Assembly: GCA_963575645.1 (NCBI GenBank)
Contig: OY754467.1
Coordinates: forward strand, 36,577,108-36,641,107
Direction of reading: 5' to 3'
DNA from: Xanthostigma xanthostigma
Lineage: Eukaryota; Arthropoda; Insecta; Raphidioptera; Raphidiidae
DNA: 64,000 nucleotides
Shown: positions 43,892-56,020 of the stretch, piece after piece
How positions within the stretch are numbered: position 1 is the stretch's first letter
Layout: every line of letters starts with the position of its first letter
Translations under genes and position numbers: made by a program
Notes under the pieces: model-generated
What the model was told of the DNA's origin: nothing
Seen by the model: the letters and a program-made list of their open reading frames with translations, nothing else
Databases searched by the model: none

Positions 43892-44059
43892 TACAGGCGT
43901 AGCCACCGTTCGCTACATTGTTAAGAAACACCCATTGTTACATTGCATATTAGAAAAATTTATTTCTCAAACAATGTCACCATCGGGATACGAACCCCGA
44001 ATCTTTCCACTATCGCGGCGGACTGAGTTACATTGTAGCGAACGGTGGCTACGCCTGTA
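43892..44059. mobile_element. Small MITE with tRNA-like B box
   Basis: The ends TACAGGCGTAGCCACCG and its complement are perfect inverted repeats. Inside, the minus strand has TGTAACTCAGTCCGCC and GGGGTTCGTATCCCGA, an A box-like and a near-perfect B box. A tRNA-derived sequence is therefore inside, or was captured by, a DNA element. No clear duplication. Confidence 0.65.
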
Positions 44060-44319
44060 TCTTAATTGGTAGTTATGCGTCCTTATCGTATGAATATTCA
44101 CATATATTTATTATTATCTATAGATTTAAAACAGAATAAGTTTTTTTTTTTTTGTTAAAACTTTCAGCGACTTCCACTATCATATATTATTTTTAATTAA
44201 TTGTACTTAGTTGCGCTATTTTTTTACAAATTTTTAATCAACTTTACATGTTTGTCAGTCAGTCAATCAGTTTGGGTCAAATTTTGTTAGTCAATTCTGA
44301 GCCACTTCCACTTGATCTA

Positions 44320-45345
44320 TTACTTTGAAATTTGAGATCTGTATTAGAAATATAATATACTTTCATATGTTATTTGATTATGATAACGATTATACGTTAG
44401 ATAATATATACATTGGTAAATCGCGCATGGGTTGCCTAGCTAAATCGCGTACTGATGCTGTTAAATTAAATAAATTTCTTGGATCAACTTCCCCGATTTG
44501 TTGATCATAAAAATCGAGCCTAAGATGAGAGAATATGGCACAAATAAAATGTTAACAAAACAAATAAACTCGACGTATACACAGAACACAACTATTTACA
44601 AGGTATGTTTATGTGGATAACAGGGGCGTAGCTACCGCCGTATCTACCGTATCAATTATACGAGGCCCCCGGACCACGGGGACCCCAACATTTGTACGCA
44701 AAAATTAATAAAAACTTCCCAAATTTTTTAATAATTCAGAAATGACAAAAGTCAAAAAAAGCAATTTCTCTTTTTCCCGCGTAAAGCGTGCGTTCAAAAG
44801 TTGGCAACACTCTACATCGGTTATCGCAGGCTGCGGGATTTCTCCGTTTAAGTCATTTACTTCAACGGGAGAATCCCACAATAATTGATGTACATACGAT
44901 ACGATGATGAATTGTTTGTAAAAATTTTGGAAAAAGTGACAGATAGATAATTATGATTAATAAATATTTCTTTTAATTTTATGCAAACATTTTTTTTTCT
45001 TTTGTGAGAAATCTTTACCCTTCCTAAGGGCCCCCAAACAAATTTTTATACGTGGCCCCTCCAAGGCACGCTACGCTTCTGTTGGATGATCTAAAATGTA
45101 TAGAATCAATGGTATAACTCCTTGTGTCATATTCTCTCATTTTAGGCTCAATTTTCATGATTAACAAATCGGGGAAGTTGATCCAAGAAAGTTAATTAGA
45201 ATTTATTTAATTTAACAGCATCGGTACGCGATTTAGCTAGGGAACTCATGTGCGATTTATCAATGTATATATTATCTAACATATAATCATTGTCATCATC
45301 AAATAACAGATGAGGGTATATATTTCTAATACCGCATCTCGCACT
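44320..45345. mobile_element. Foldback element with nested hAT MITE
   Basis: The arms 44320-44545 and 45125-45345 are inverted copies (ATTAGAAATATA, TTAGATAATATATACATTG, AGCTAAATCGCGTACTGATG, CTTCCCCGATTTGTTGATC). The middle holds the hAT MITE 44621-45081. A fragment of one arm is at 37455. Confidence 0.75.
44621..45081. mobile_element. hAT-type MITE (CAGGGGCGTAGC ends)
   Basis: CAGGGGCGTAGCTACCGCC at the left and GCTACGCTTCTG at the right are inverted. Flanking 8-mers are GTGGATAA and TTGGATGA, 6 of 8 identical. GGGGCCCC-type blocks lie at both sides. Confidence 0.6.
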
Positions 45346-45389
45346 ATTAGTGTATCGTGTTTTGGTGTAGTGACATAAACACATATGCT

Positions 45390-45760
45390 TTTATTCTATA
45401 CTGAGCGTAAGAATAAAATCGCAATCAAACCATTAGGGTGCAAACACATACTTCTGTCTTTTTTACGCCGTAAGCACTGGCGTATCCAGGAGGGCAAAAC
45501 AAGTGCGGGGACCCGGTTAAAAAAAAATCCAATTTGCTCCCTTCTGGGCCAAAAGCTGGGTACGCCCATGTTAACGTCATAGAAAAAGACAAAGTTTTTG
45601 AAACAGAGATATTTTATTCAGATTGAATACAAGTACATCAACTATGATGAAATTAGGGAATTACATCGAAGAAAGAGACCCAGATATATTTTCGATACCT
45701 TTTGTTGCTTTCACTCACCGCACATTGAGTAGATAGGCAATGATTCATATAGTAAATTAT
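45390..45760 (+). repeat. Dispersed repeat, short copy
   Basis: Matches the two ends of 1870-3200 with the middle missing. An insertion at 45476-45573 (CTGGCGTATCCAGG to GGGTACGCCCATG) looks like a small MITE. Confidence 0.55.
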
Positions 45761-46217
45761 TAAAAATATGCATAAGCATAACTGTTTCCTCTCTCAGCGT
45801 TAGGGGCGCGTGAACGGTACGTTTCTACGATATAATATATAACTACAACCCAAAGAAGTGGAGTACCACTGTGCGTGTATAAAGACGGCAGAGCTGCAAT
45901 GGTGAGGTGAAATCCCTTTTTTCATTAACTTTTATTCGTCCTACTGGTATTTACACCTAAATGCTCCAAATCATTTTCTATTCATATTATACAAGCCTCA
46001 CTCGCTCTCTTTATACGTATGTCTTCGTCTTTCAAACGAAACTTCATTTACTGTTTCTCCTTAGGGGTTTTTTTATTATTTTATATATGTTAGACTCATA
46101 TACCGAATTCGACAATTCGCCTAAATAAACAGTAGGTATACTGCTCGCGATATGATCAAAGTGTAATCATAAGTTGCTGAAAATCTGTTCTTAAATTTGG
46201 AATCAGTTTAATCTGGT
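45761..46217. other. Intergenic DNA
   Basis: No gene or recognisable repeat. Confidence 0.4.
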
Positions 46218-46860
46218 CAGTGTAGCCAACTTACGGGTTTTCCCCCTAAAGGACCCCGAACAAACTTTATGGGATTTGGTTCTCGGTTAAATTGATCGAA
46301 AATGGTTTTATTTTATTTAGATTAGTTAAGTAAATCGTAGGAATTTGGAAAGGTTAATAAACTTGAATTTAATTTTATTAAATTGGACGTTTTGTCATTT
46401 AATTATGACTTCATCAGCAACTTACTAATAAAATTCAATTGTTTTATTTTATGGTTTAAAAGTCACTAAGTAAAAGTGCCCTTGGGCGCATAGCATAAAA
46501 ACCAATAGATTTTTAGCTACAGATAAGTTTAGCGAGATTTTAGACATAGATATATCCATTGAATTCACAATCTTAAAAAAATTCTAAGCTTTAGAAATAT
46601 GTTTTCGAGTGCGCTGAATCCAAATATGACATTGTTATATTATACAGAGAGACATCTTCCAACATTATCTAGTTTTCGACTATTCTTCTATTTCTGTTTA
46701 CATATCTGTAGCTAAAAATCTATTGGTTATTAGGCTATGCTCCCAAGGACACTTTTTCTTAGTGACCTTTAAACTATAAAATAAGACCATTTTCGATCAA
46801 CTTAACCGAGAACCAAATCTTATAAGGTTAGTACGGGGTCCTTTACAGGGGGAAAAAATA
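46218..46860. mobile_element. Foldback element
   Basis: The halves are inverted copies. GACCCCGAACAAAC-like ends, GGTTCTCGGTTAAATTGATCG, AGTCACTAAGTAAAAGTG and CAATAGATTTTTAGCTAC each occur in both orientations. A one-armed copy is at 54305-54570. Confidence 0.7.
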
Positions 46861-47017
46861 TCTAGATTTTTTTGGGGGGAAAATGTTTAATGGTTTTTTA
46901 GAGACTCGTGACAAAAAATGTAATTATTTTATTAAAAAAAAAAACAAACAATGAAGCTGAAAATTATTGTGCTGTATAAAAGGAAAATGTAAAAATTCTA
47001 ATTTTATTTATTCCATA

Positions 47018-47290
47018 TAGCGGCCCGATCCGGTTTCGCCCGAAATTGTAGATTGCCCATTAAAGATGAACATAGGTATTATGCTGCATTATGCTGATTT
47101 GCAGGCCGTTGTCAAATATTTATTAATAATAGCCGTTACCCGCGGCTTCGCACACGATTGAAACGAAACACGCCAGCGACAACATTAGTAGGGCCGTATA
47201 TTAAAGTCTCGCCGCACGAGGCTGCGCTTTGTTCGACAGCGACAACAGAAGTGGAGCCTTCGACTATATCGTATTCCGGGCAACTTTTCT
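47018..47290 (-). mobile_element. Two Helitron 3'-end fragments
   Basis: 47018-47110 carries the CGGCCCGATCCGGTTTCGCC terminus of the second Helitron family. 47128-47290 carries the CCGTTACCCGCGGCTTCGC terminus of the first. Both face left and have mutated CTAG ends and no 5' ends. Confidence 0.55.
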
Positions 47291-47339
47291 AATTTTTCTT
47301 TCCTTAAAAACCCTATTCGGACTATTACGAATATTAAAA

Positions 47340-47480
47340 AGAAATAAATAAAATTAACGACCAATTTTTGACAATATATTAACAAAAATAATTACATTAA
47401 TTAATATTTTGTTAATATATTGTCTGAAAAATTGGTCGATAATTTTATTTATTGAAAAGTAATCAGACGTTAATAAAAAA
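47340..47480. repeat. Inverted Penelope-like terminal fragments
   Basis: AATTGGTCGATAATTTTATT at about 47427-47446 and its complement at about 47350-47370, with CAGACGTTAATAAA following. Fifth locus of the 534-719 repeat. Confidence 0.5.
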
Positions 47481-47788
47481 TTAAAAAAAAAATAATCAAA
47501 TCGGTCCAGCCATTCTCAAGTGATGCGCTTACAAACAAACTGTATCGTTGAATGAATTGAATGTTTTAATCATCTATAAATTGACATAAACAATTTTGTA
47601 TTTAGCTCGTAGATATGTTTTTAAATTACGAACGCCTTTGTTTAATTGCTTCGTATTTTTTTACGTAATGTACATTTCATTCAAAAATGTTTAACATTTC
47701 AGATTTAAAAGGGATTTTCTTTTAAAAATCAAATTAAAAAAAACCGTCGTAGGGAATTCATGTAACACTTTTTTTGTTATACTTAAGA

Positions 47789-48200
47789 CCGCTGCATACG
47801 AGGCTGGAAACACTGCTTGGATTTCTGCTGGCCGGCAGACTGAGTACGAGGTTGCGGGCTCGCCTGCTAGCTCACAAGATAGATTATAAAATTAGAACAG
47901 GGGCTGTTTTCTTGCTAGGTCATCTGCTTGCTCTGGGCAAGAACCAATCAGGAAACAGTATCTTGTCACGTGGGCGACATGAACAAACGCCCAACAGGGC
48001 ATCATTCCGCTCAGAGTCAGACAACAGACACGTTATGCTCTGTATTTATATTTGAACTGTCACTGCGCGCGCACCAGATCTCTCTACAATACAAGCTTGA
48101 AAAGACGTCTCGTGTGAAGCGAGCACATAAAAGCAATTAAGAAAACCATCGCTAGAAAACTAGTAGTCAAATCTTGCAAGGAATCCAGCGGAAAATCCAG
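47789..48200. mobile_element. MITE (GGCCGCTGCA ends), copy 1
   Basis: AGACCGCTGCATACGAGG at the left. Interior CGGGCTCGCCTGCTAGCTCA, TCACGTGGGCGA and the CTAGAAAACTAGTAG segment match 61331-61795 in the same order. The right end is eroded (CCAGCGGCCTT). The 93-codon frame inside is not a known protein. Confidence 0.65.
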
Positions 48201-49203
48201 CGGCCTTTACTTAATGGTATTCCCTGTATATATAAATTAAATATAAAATGGCGCCCCGTTAATTCACGCAGACTTTCCCTCTCTCCGCCTTCGAAGTAAT
48301 TCCAGACGGCGCGATTTCAATCAGCGGGATTGATTTAAAATGAACCCGACTTCATTTATTCAAATTCGTTTTCTAAATGATTTTTTTTTAATCATTTAAG
48401 TACAAATGTACGTTTTTAATGTATATTTTTTATCCTATTATATAAAAATATTAAAAAGAAAATTGTAAGTCGCATTAATTTATATAAATACGTCAGTCAT
48501 AATATTATCTGCCTGCCGCAATCTCTGTTCTGTTGTAACCAACTCGACGGCGCAAGTCAAACAGAAAAATGATTTTCCGCTTAAAGCAAAAAGAAAATTA
48601 TCTTTCGTCGAGTGTGCTAAAAAGTTTTTACTGGCTGACGAAAAGAAGGGAATTCGTGCGTGTATAGACGACCGTTTTTTAAATGATGCTGTATTGTAAG
48701 TTGGACACACCGCGTCCAAATAATATTTAACGACTTATTTTGTATAATTAAAAAAAAGCGAGTATGCTTTAGACCACATAAGTGAAGTAAAACTTCTTCC
48801 TGCCTTAATTATTTTAAATATATTTATTAAGAATAATGCGTAAATACCCCAAATTTGCTCATATTAAATTCATAAACGAACAATAATATACAGTCGGTTC
48901 GTCTCAAAGTTTATCGAACACAATATAACCTCACTCTGTAGCACATATCTACAAAGACGAAATGTTTAAAATATAATTTTTAATTAATTAATTAGGCAAA
49001 ATATGTACATCTATATATATTTATTAGCATTATTTATAATACATTTGAAAGGATTTATTAACTAACCTACATTATTTCCCGTTACAAAATTCAGCAAAAT
49101 ACGATGAAATATATGTTTATATGTTCCTGAAGTGTACTTCTGGCTACGGCCTTGACTGAAGCGCCTACATTTGACGGTTATGAAAACGCTCTTTATGTAA
49201 ACA
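48201..49203. other. Intergenic DNA
   Basis: The 79-codon frame at 48480-48719 (minus) is Ser/Phe-rich with no recognised domain. TACAAAGACGAAATGTTTAA near 48950 recurs near 33197, so part is dispersed repeat. Confidence 0.4.
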
Positions 49204-49330
49204 TTAGCGGTCCGGTCTGGCATCGCCCAAGTTTGTAGATTGCCACCGTTTTTTCGTCGACTTACGTTGCAAAATTTACCTCCACGAAAAGCGCTTTATT
49301 TGAGCGCGATAATGTATAGTCTATGTCCAA
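49204..49330 (-). mobile_element. Helitron 3'-end fragment
   Basis: TTAGCGGTCCGGTCTGGC at 49204 is the reverse complement of a CTAA-terminated Helitron 3' end, with A at 49203. The remainder is not traceable. Confidence 0.5.
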
Positions 49331-49869
49331 TGGCCATACGGAAGGTTTATTCTAAATAGTGGTGAAAGATTTTTTCCAATAGGTGCAGTGGTTCCATAGA
49401 TTACCCTCTACATACACACTAACTCACAAAATTCGTACTTTTTCTTTATAACATTAAGATTTATAAAGTTATATTTTAACATGCATACTACGTATTGAAA
49501 AGCCAGTAAAAAAATCCAGCCAATGGGGCGACGGGACCATTCCAACTTCAAAAATATTGACAATTAGACGAAATAGACAGACTTTGTTGATTTGATAACT
49601 ATTTTTAAGAATTTTTATTCCCGATTTTTTCGAATTCACATATTTTTTTAATGTTTTTTCCCGAATTTCTTTAGGGACGGCTTACATTTTTCGGCCCACC
49701 CCTAATAGGTAAATCCGTCACTGATTTTGTGTACACTCACGTGTTCAAACATGCTCGTTAAAGAAATATGGGATGGAATGATGGATTAAGCGTTATATTG
49801 AACAGCTGAGTAACGGTCATTTTAATAATAGGTACTAATAATACAATTCTTTATTTATAATACTGAACT

Positions 49870-50110
49870 AAATTTTAAATAGCGTCAAAAATACAGAATA
49901 CATACAAGACACATTAATAGGAAGATCATTAATGGAAATGACAAAAATCAGTGGACCGAGAATGCTTCCTTGAGGCACTCGTATAGAGATATAATATGTT
50001 CCGATGCACTATTGTTACCATTGACGCATACAAGTTGTTGGCCGATTGAAAACGTCCTTATTTATTTAAGAATGCGAATTTTTCGTCCATTCTGTGACAT
50101 ACCGTACGAA
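49870..50110 (-). pseudogene. LINE reverse transcriptase relic
   Basis: The minus strand around 49985-49920 reads RVPQGSILGPLIFVISINDLP, the conserved reverse transcriptase motif before the active site of CR1/Jockey/R1-group LINEs. Upstream, in a shifted frame, is RTFSIGQQLVCVNGNNS, fitting the segment before GVPQGS. The FADD active site is absent. It is an old fragment from a LINE distinct from the one at 13 kb. Confidence 0.7.
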
Positions 50111-50542
50111 AATGAGCTTCAAATTTTACGCCGGCGCGGTCTCGTGTTGTTTAAGAAGTCAAAAAGATGACGATAATGGTGTACTACACTTGTATATATT
50201 ATATATATAAGAAAGCCTAAGCTTTGGCAACTCGCTAACGAAACCCGTCTGCGATGGCGCCGCGGCACCGGAATTTGCGCAATTCTTTAACTGCCTGCTC
50301 TGAGTTGAATTTAAATTGTTCAAAGTTTCAACAGCTAACCGTGCGAAAAATAAAGTGTTAAGTCGGTACTTTGAATTAATGTTAGATTAATTATACGGCG
50401 CGTATACATACATATACTATACACACGTATAATGCCTTGTTGAAGCTGGAAAAAGCTTTCATGATTTTTATTTAAGCGCTTATAAGAATTTCAGTTGGCA
50501 TTTTAACATTAAATAACAGTTGAATATGCACATTAACAGTTT

Positions 50543-51089
50543 TTGACGTGATAACGTCTTATAAATTGATGAATCACCAATATTATAAATTGATAAAACA
50601 CCGGCTGCATGTACGAAAAAGTGTAACGCGTAACGCATAACGCATAACGCGTAACGTTCCGCCTGACGCTTTTTGCTAATTTCTCGCTCAATTTAAATCA
50701 GATCGGTTTGAAACCAGTCTTAAACGAAAGAGGAGAACATTTTACATAGATTTCGTATAACAGAATTTGCCTAAACAGTTTTTTTATACAAATTTATATA
50801 GAAAAATATTTTATACAAATTTATATAGAAAAATAGCTGTATAAATGCATTCAATTTTTTGACATTAGTATATTGTGAAATGCAAGGCCTTCTAAGTTAA
50901 GTATTGGAATAACTAATTATTATTAGAACATAATACTTTGTAAGTTGCAAACGTCACTTTTGACATTTCTTATCATTCCGACACCAAGGATAAGCGGATT
51001 GAAACCAAATTTTGGGAGGTTTAGGTTATGTATTACGGAATACGTTATCACGTAAAACTATCGTCCGTAAACCGACTTTACAGACAACC
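50543..51089 (+). repeat. ACGTTATCACGT family, copy 4
   Basis: It starts TTGACGTGATAACG and ends CTTTACAGACAACC. The interior differs from copies 2 and 3 in its middle and has its own 9-10 bp TAACGCATAACGCG tandem array near 50625-50660. Confidence 0.72.
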
Positions 51090-52849
51090 ATTTTTGTAGA
51101 AGCAGTGCAGATATTGGACACTAGCTGATGATAATTAAATAGGTCATATTATTAATATCAAACATTGCTAACTACTGCGACATAAAAACAAAATATAAAC
51201 ATAAAAGAATAAAATTCATAACAAAATAGAGATCGACACCGAGTATAATATAAAAGTGCATAACATTGTATAAACCAAAACTAAATTTGTGTTATTTTTG
51301 TAACGTTATAGAAAAATTAGTACAAAAACATTGGAGGGTTTTTTTTAAATTTTTTCCCTCATTATAATTAAAATTATTTTTTCTTTCTACTAATGTTTTC
51401 ATATTTAAAAATTGTCACAGTTATAGACCCCTTGGTCAAACACAACAAGCTGTAATAATATAATTTTTTTTTTATACATGACAATAAAAAAAATATTTCA
51501 ATATTTCAGGTCATATTATGCATGCATTTTTTATATTTTTAATAGATTATTTAGTTAGCCATAATACGGAAAAAAATTGATAATCATTTAAATAAAATAT
51601 TAAATTTCACATTCAAAAATAGTGCAGTTTAAACAATCGGCCATATTGGCGGGCTTATGTGACGTCATGATAAATGATGCATGTCAAATTGTCAAATTTA
51701 TAAATGAAGTTTATTTGTTATTTTTTTCTCTAAATAATGACATAATCTTACTGTGAGACGACACAGTCGTCATGGAAACTGTTGCTGATATATACTCTGA
51801 CGTCACACTGCGTTTTGAAAATTCGAAAATAGCGCGTATTTTCTACATTTCTTTTTTATTATTTGTATTTTTTTCAGTGATAAGATTAATAAAATAACCA
51901 TTACGATATGAGCGGGAACTAAAATATATTTCGAAATAAAAATTTATACCAATTTGGAGTCTCATGCATATGACCTATTATCAAACTCCTGCCCATATTC
52001 ATGGAACACTATTAAAGATGGAAATTACTAATTTTGGAACAAATTTATTCGTTACAATAAAATTTACTTTCAATTCACCAACTAAATTATCAGGTAAAAT
52101 AGTTGAAGAATATATACACACTGCACTATACTCCTTGGTATTTTTGTTGAATATTGTGGCGTTCACTAAACGTCAAAAAAAATTTCATTAAATTAATTAT
52201 GTTTTATCCTAACCCAATTGCATACAAACACTTCCGCTAACTTAATGCTTTACAACTATACACAATAGGCTAATAAACAACACATTAATAAATTTATAAG
52301 AGCCACTGCAGATATAATACTCCACGTTTATAGGTTAGGTATTATGATCTATGTGGCGGCCATTATTGTTTTCTCCGGGGAATAAATATTTGTACCCGAG
52401 AATTTGGACAGAATAGATTTATACCTGCAGTAAACATAATTATGCTTGGAGAATTATCGCTATTTATTCGGAGGAATGAAACAAATAAACCGAGAAATAA
52501 CTACATACGTTCGGTGAACATAGCCATTAGACTAGAAACTTGATAGGTGAATTAAAAGTCTGTAAGTATAGTATTTTATGACTCATAATCCCTAGAAAAT
52601 GGGTCAGTTAGTCAGTAAATCTCATTTCACAGGTTTCTCTCCTTCCCTCTCTCTCTCTCTGGAAATATTATAGTGTTGTTCCCATCTACGCAAATATCCA
52701 CACCCAGTACTCAACACATCTAATAGTTTAAGCTCCCATGACAGAAAAAGTTACCCCAAAGAACACCTCAAAATTATAAAGTGAAAATGGCTGAAAAATA
52801 TGTCAGAAACATGTTACGCCCGCCAGACAAGTAAAAATTTGTTAATTGT
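51090..52849. other. AT-rich intergenic DNA
   Basis: No gene recognised. (CT)n near 52646-52662. The 75-codon frame at 51964-52191 lacks a domain. Confidence 0.4.
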
Positions 52850-53180
52850 TATTTTTTATGAATTTTTGAATTTAAAAAAAAACATCATTTTACTTTCCAA
52901 AACACCTGCTTGAAATTTATACAATTTGTAGTAAATAATGTACCATTTTTGAAAAAATTGGTCTGGCTGAGAATTTTTGTTAATAAATTTGTCAAACTTC
53001 ACTTGTTATAAATTATTTTTTTTATGAAAATACATTTCATAACACCTCCTTGAATTTTTTTTTAAATAAAGTTTAAGATCTCTTCTATCTAATACAACTT
53101 GTCTGGCTGACAATTTTTGTTAATAAATTGGTCAGACTTCATTTGTTATAATTTTTTTTTTTATGAAGTCTGTCATAGTA
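52850..53180 (+). repeat. ~140 bp tandem repeat, about two units
   Basis: GTCTGGCTGA(G/C)AATTTTTG at 52961 and 53100, each followed by a TCA(A/G)ACTTCA segment and a TTTTTTATGAA stretch, gives a period near 140 bp. Units have diverged. Confidence 0.6.
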
Positions 53181-53399
53181 AAAAACATTTTTTCGCTGAC
53201 AGGTCAATTTTTATGCATAAAATAGATGTCAAACCTTCTTTCGCAGAAAAAAATTAAGGTGTTGTTTTGACACGGCCCTTGTAATAGCTGATTTGTTTAT
53301 GAAAAAACGCTGTCACGGCGCTTAAAAATTGAATCCGGCATGATAAAAAACAACATTTTGATAAAAAATGTATTAAAGTATATAAAAGGGATCTACCGT

Positions 53400-53505
53400 A
53401 TTAATTTAGAATAAAAAAAAAATTTCTAGTTAGAAACGATTTTAATGAAAAAATATGGCATAATGATATAATCGTTGCTAACTAGAAAAAAAAAATTATT
53501 CTAAA
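53400..53505. repeat. Short inverted repeat
   Basis: AATTTAGAATAAAAAAAAAA with TTCTAGTTAG and its complement form a hairpin of about 105 bp. Confidence 0.65.
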
Positions 53506-53989
53506 TTGAAGAAATTGGTAAAAAACTTATAATTTTTCAATTTACAATGCATTTAATTAGTTTTTAAGAAATATACTAAGAACCGTTATCGAGATATTCT
53601 GGAATATACTCGTTTTCTTTATACCTACGTGGTATACCTCCAGCAAGTTAATTATGCACATTTTGATAGTTAATATCTCGTTTTACGGTCGGTGAAAATT
53701 TTTTTAAATTTAAATATAAGTCCTTTTTATTAACCTTATAGGTACTTCAGTTTTATTAAATTCGTAAGAAAAACCGTTTCACGAGTGAACTACCTTAATG
53801 GGGTATTCTTATAGAATATGTGTCGTAATACTGTTGACTGTCCTTCCTGCCCTTCCTAAAGAAGGTGTTCAAAGAAGAAGTTTAAAAAGTTTGGGGATCG
53901 CTGACATAGATGATTACAATTACATTGTATGATTTGTATACATTTGTTGGTATATTATGTGGTGATCAGAAGGAAATAGAACCGCGATT

Positions 53990-54300
53990 GTAGATTGTGT
54001 GGAGTCTTCCTATCGCTTGTGTATGTATATATGTATGTATGTAAAGAGGTTTTGCCAACGCAGGCACGCATATACACGCACACGCACACCAACACATTAT
54101 CTTCAAGAAACATTGGTTATTCCAAACGCGTCGTTATTTCGAACACCCGAACAGCGTACGAGCGAGGGCCCTCCGCGTTGCGATGGCCGAAACCACCGCT
54201 TGCCTTTCTTTGACACAGCCGTGCTTCGTGTCGAACCTCTCGGGTACCGACCGATGCAATGGTGCAATCTACGATTTTATGCCACCGTTACGCAGAAACC
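53990..54300 (+). other. GC-rich island without identified gene
   Basis: CpG-bearing sequence in AT-rich surroundings, with three overlapping frames of 61-103 codons. The longest (53999-54310) is Arg/Pro/Thr-rich and has no recognisable domain. It ends in the foldback copy starting at 54305. Possibly a captured exon fragment. Confidence 0.3.
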
Positions 54301-54304
54301 GTCA

Positions 54305-54570
54305 TGGTGACACCTTCCAACATTACCTAGTTTACGACTATTTTTCTATTTCTAAACAAAATCACTAAAGTAACATGGAACATGTTTGTAAATTCAATGG
54401 ATATTCCTATACCTACAATCTCTAGCTAAAAATCTATTGGTTTTAAGGCTATGTGCCCATGGGACACTTTTTTTAGTGACCTTCAACCTATAAAATAAAA
54501 CAATTTTCGATCAATTTAACTAAGAACCAAATACCATAAGGCTTGTGCGGGGTCCTTTCGATATAATTTA
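54305..54570 (+). repeat. Single arm of the 46218 foldback family
   Basis: CACCTTCCAACATTA, CTAGCTAAAAATCTATTGG, CCATGGGACACTT and GGGGTCCTTT match 46650-46850 in order. Confidence 0.65.
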
Positions 54571-55145
54571 AATATTTTTTTCATCTTTTACATGTTCATA
54601 TTATAAAAAAAATATATTTTATTATGACCCACGGCGTACTGATCGTATTGCCTTAATAAAAACTCTATGGGAACCGTGCGTGAAATATAGAGGCAGCACT
54701 ACTAGCGAAGTTGGCGCTCTCTAGTACCTAATTAATGAAGTAAATGGGATCATTTTATAATAGTAAACAATGAAAATTATTTGATAAAATGGAAAAAATA
54801 AGAAGTACGCATTTCAACCTGCAATTAATACTCGTGTACATGGCCAGAATAGCTCAAAAGGCGAAAAATTATATAATTCTGGTCATATATATGATGTTGT
54901 AGAACGTTATTTAAATGAGCAAGTTGTTATAACCGCAAAGTTGTACCACAAAAAAACTGTGTTTAAAGTGTATAATGTAAAAATTACTCTATGTATAAAT
55001 AATTTCTTCTTTATAATATAATATTTTGTATAATATTAGTATTTTACTTTATAATTTACTTATGTTTTCGATAACTGAAAAGCAGTTTATCACTAATTGA
55101 CATATAAATGCAATTTTTTTATCCAAAGCCTGCTCATAATATATC

Positions 55146-55561
55146 AATGGGCGTGTTTGGCCGAAGTAAGTACTTACTAAATTTAGTAAGTCACTCACTA
55201 TACTTACAAAATTTTCGGCCGGAACACAAAATAAGTGCTAACGCAGTAAGCATGGCTTAATATAAGACGCCATTTTGCTTATTGTTGATGTAAACAAAAC
55301 AGACAGGAACAGACCTGTCATTTATCCATTTGCAACTATTTACATGAATTAAATTATGTTGATAAATTTCGTACTGTCAATTATATTCAGTCTGAAAGGT
55401 CATGTACGGGATATAACGTAAACCGGTGTTTTGTGTTATGTTAAGCCAATAAGTCTGTCCTGGCCGAAAAGCGCTATAGTCAGCTTGCAAGATTTTAATT
55501 TTTTTATGCTAACTGGCTTACTAAGTTTAGTAAGTACTTACTTCGGCCAAACATGCCCATT
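55146..55561. mobile_element. MITE (GGGCGTGTTTGGCC ends)
   Basis: GGGCGTGTTTGGCCGAAG with repeated AGTAAGTACTTACTAA at the left and its complement at the right. Ends resemble PIF/Harbinger. The target duplication could not be fixed because flanks are A/T. Confidence 0.65.
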
Positions 55562-56020
55562 ATATTTTGAATTAATGCTCCCATAAAATGAACATTTTTA
55601 CCACCAGTTGGCGTGAAAGTCACGAAGCTCACTGAAATCTGATTTGTCTTTGTGACAGTATAAAGAAACAAAAGAGCGTGGAATGGACTATGACGAGTCA
55701 GTTGACGGCAGTCTTGTGTGTAACACGTTCAGTACAATTCGTATGGTGATTTTGAAACGGTGCTATTGTATGTATGTACTTGCTGGAAATACAAAGATTT
55801 ATGCTCTGTATAGATGAACACGAAACTCTGCTATATATATACCATCATTCCTTTGTGTATATACCCAAAACGTTGCGGAAGAAACAGTTAAGTCGGTTCT
55901 TGCCGTTGAGTTATCTTTAAAATTATGTTTATAATAAACAATGTTGAATTCATACCCGTTCTTCCACCACAAAAATACGTACTCCCACCATCGATACACT
56001 GAATCATAATCATTTTATAA

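Noticed and set aside
53999-54310. 103-codon frame as a coding exon
   Set aside because: Three frames are open at once in the GC-rich island and none shows a domain, so coding cannot be supported by sequence alone.
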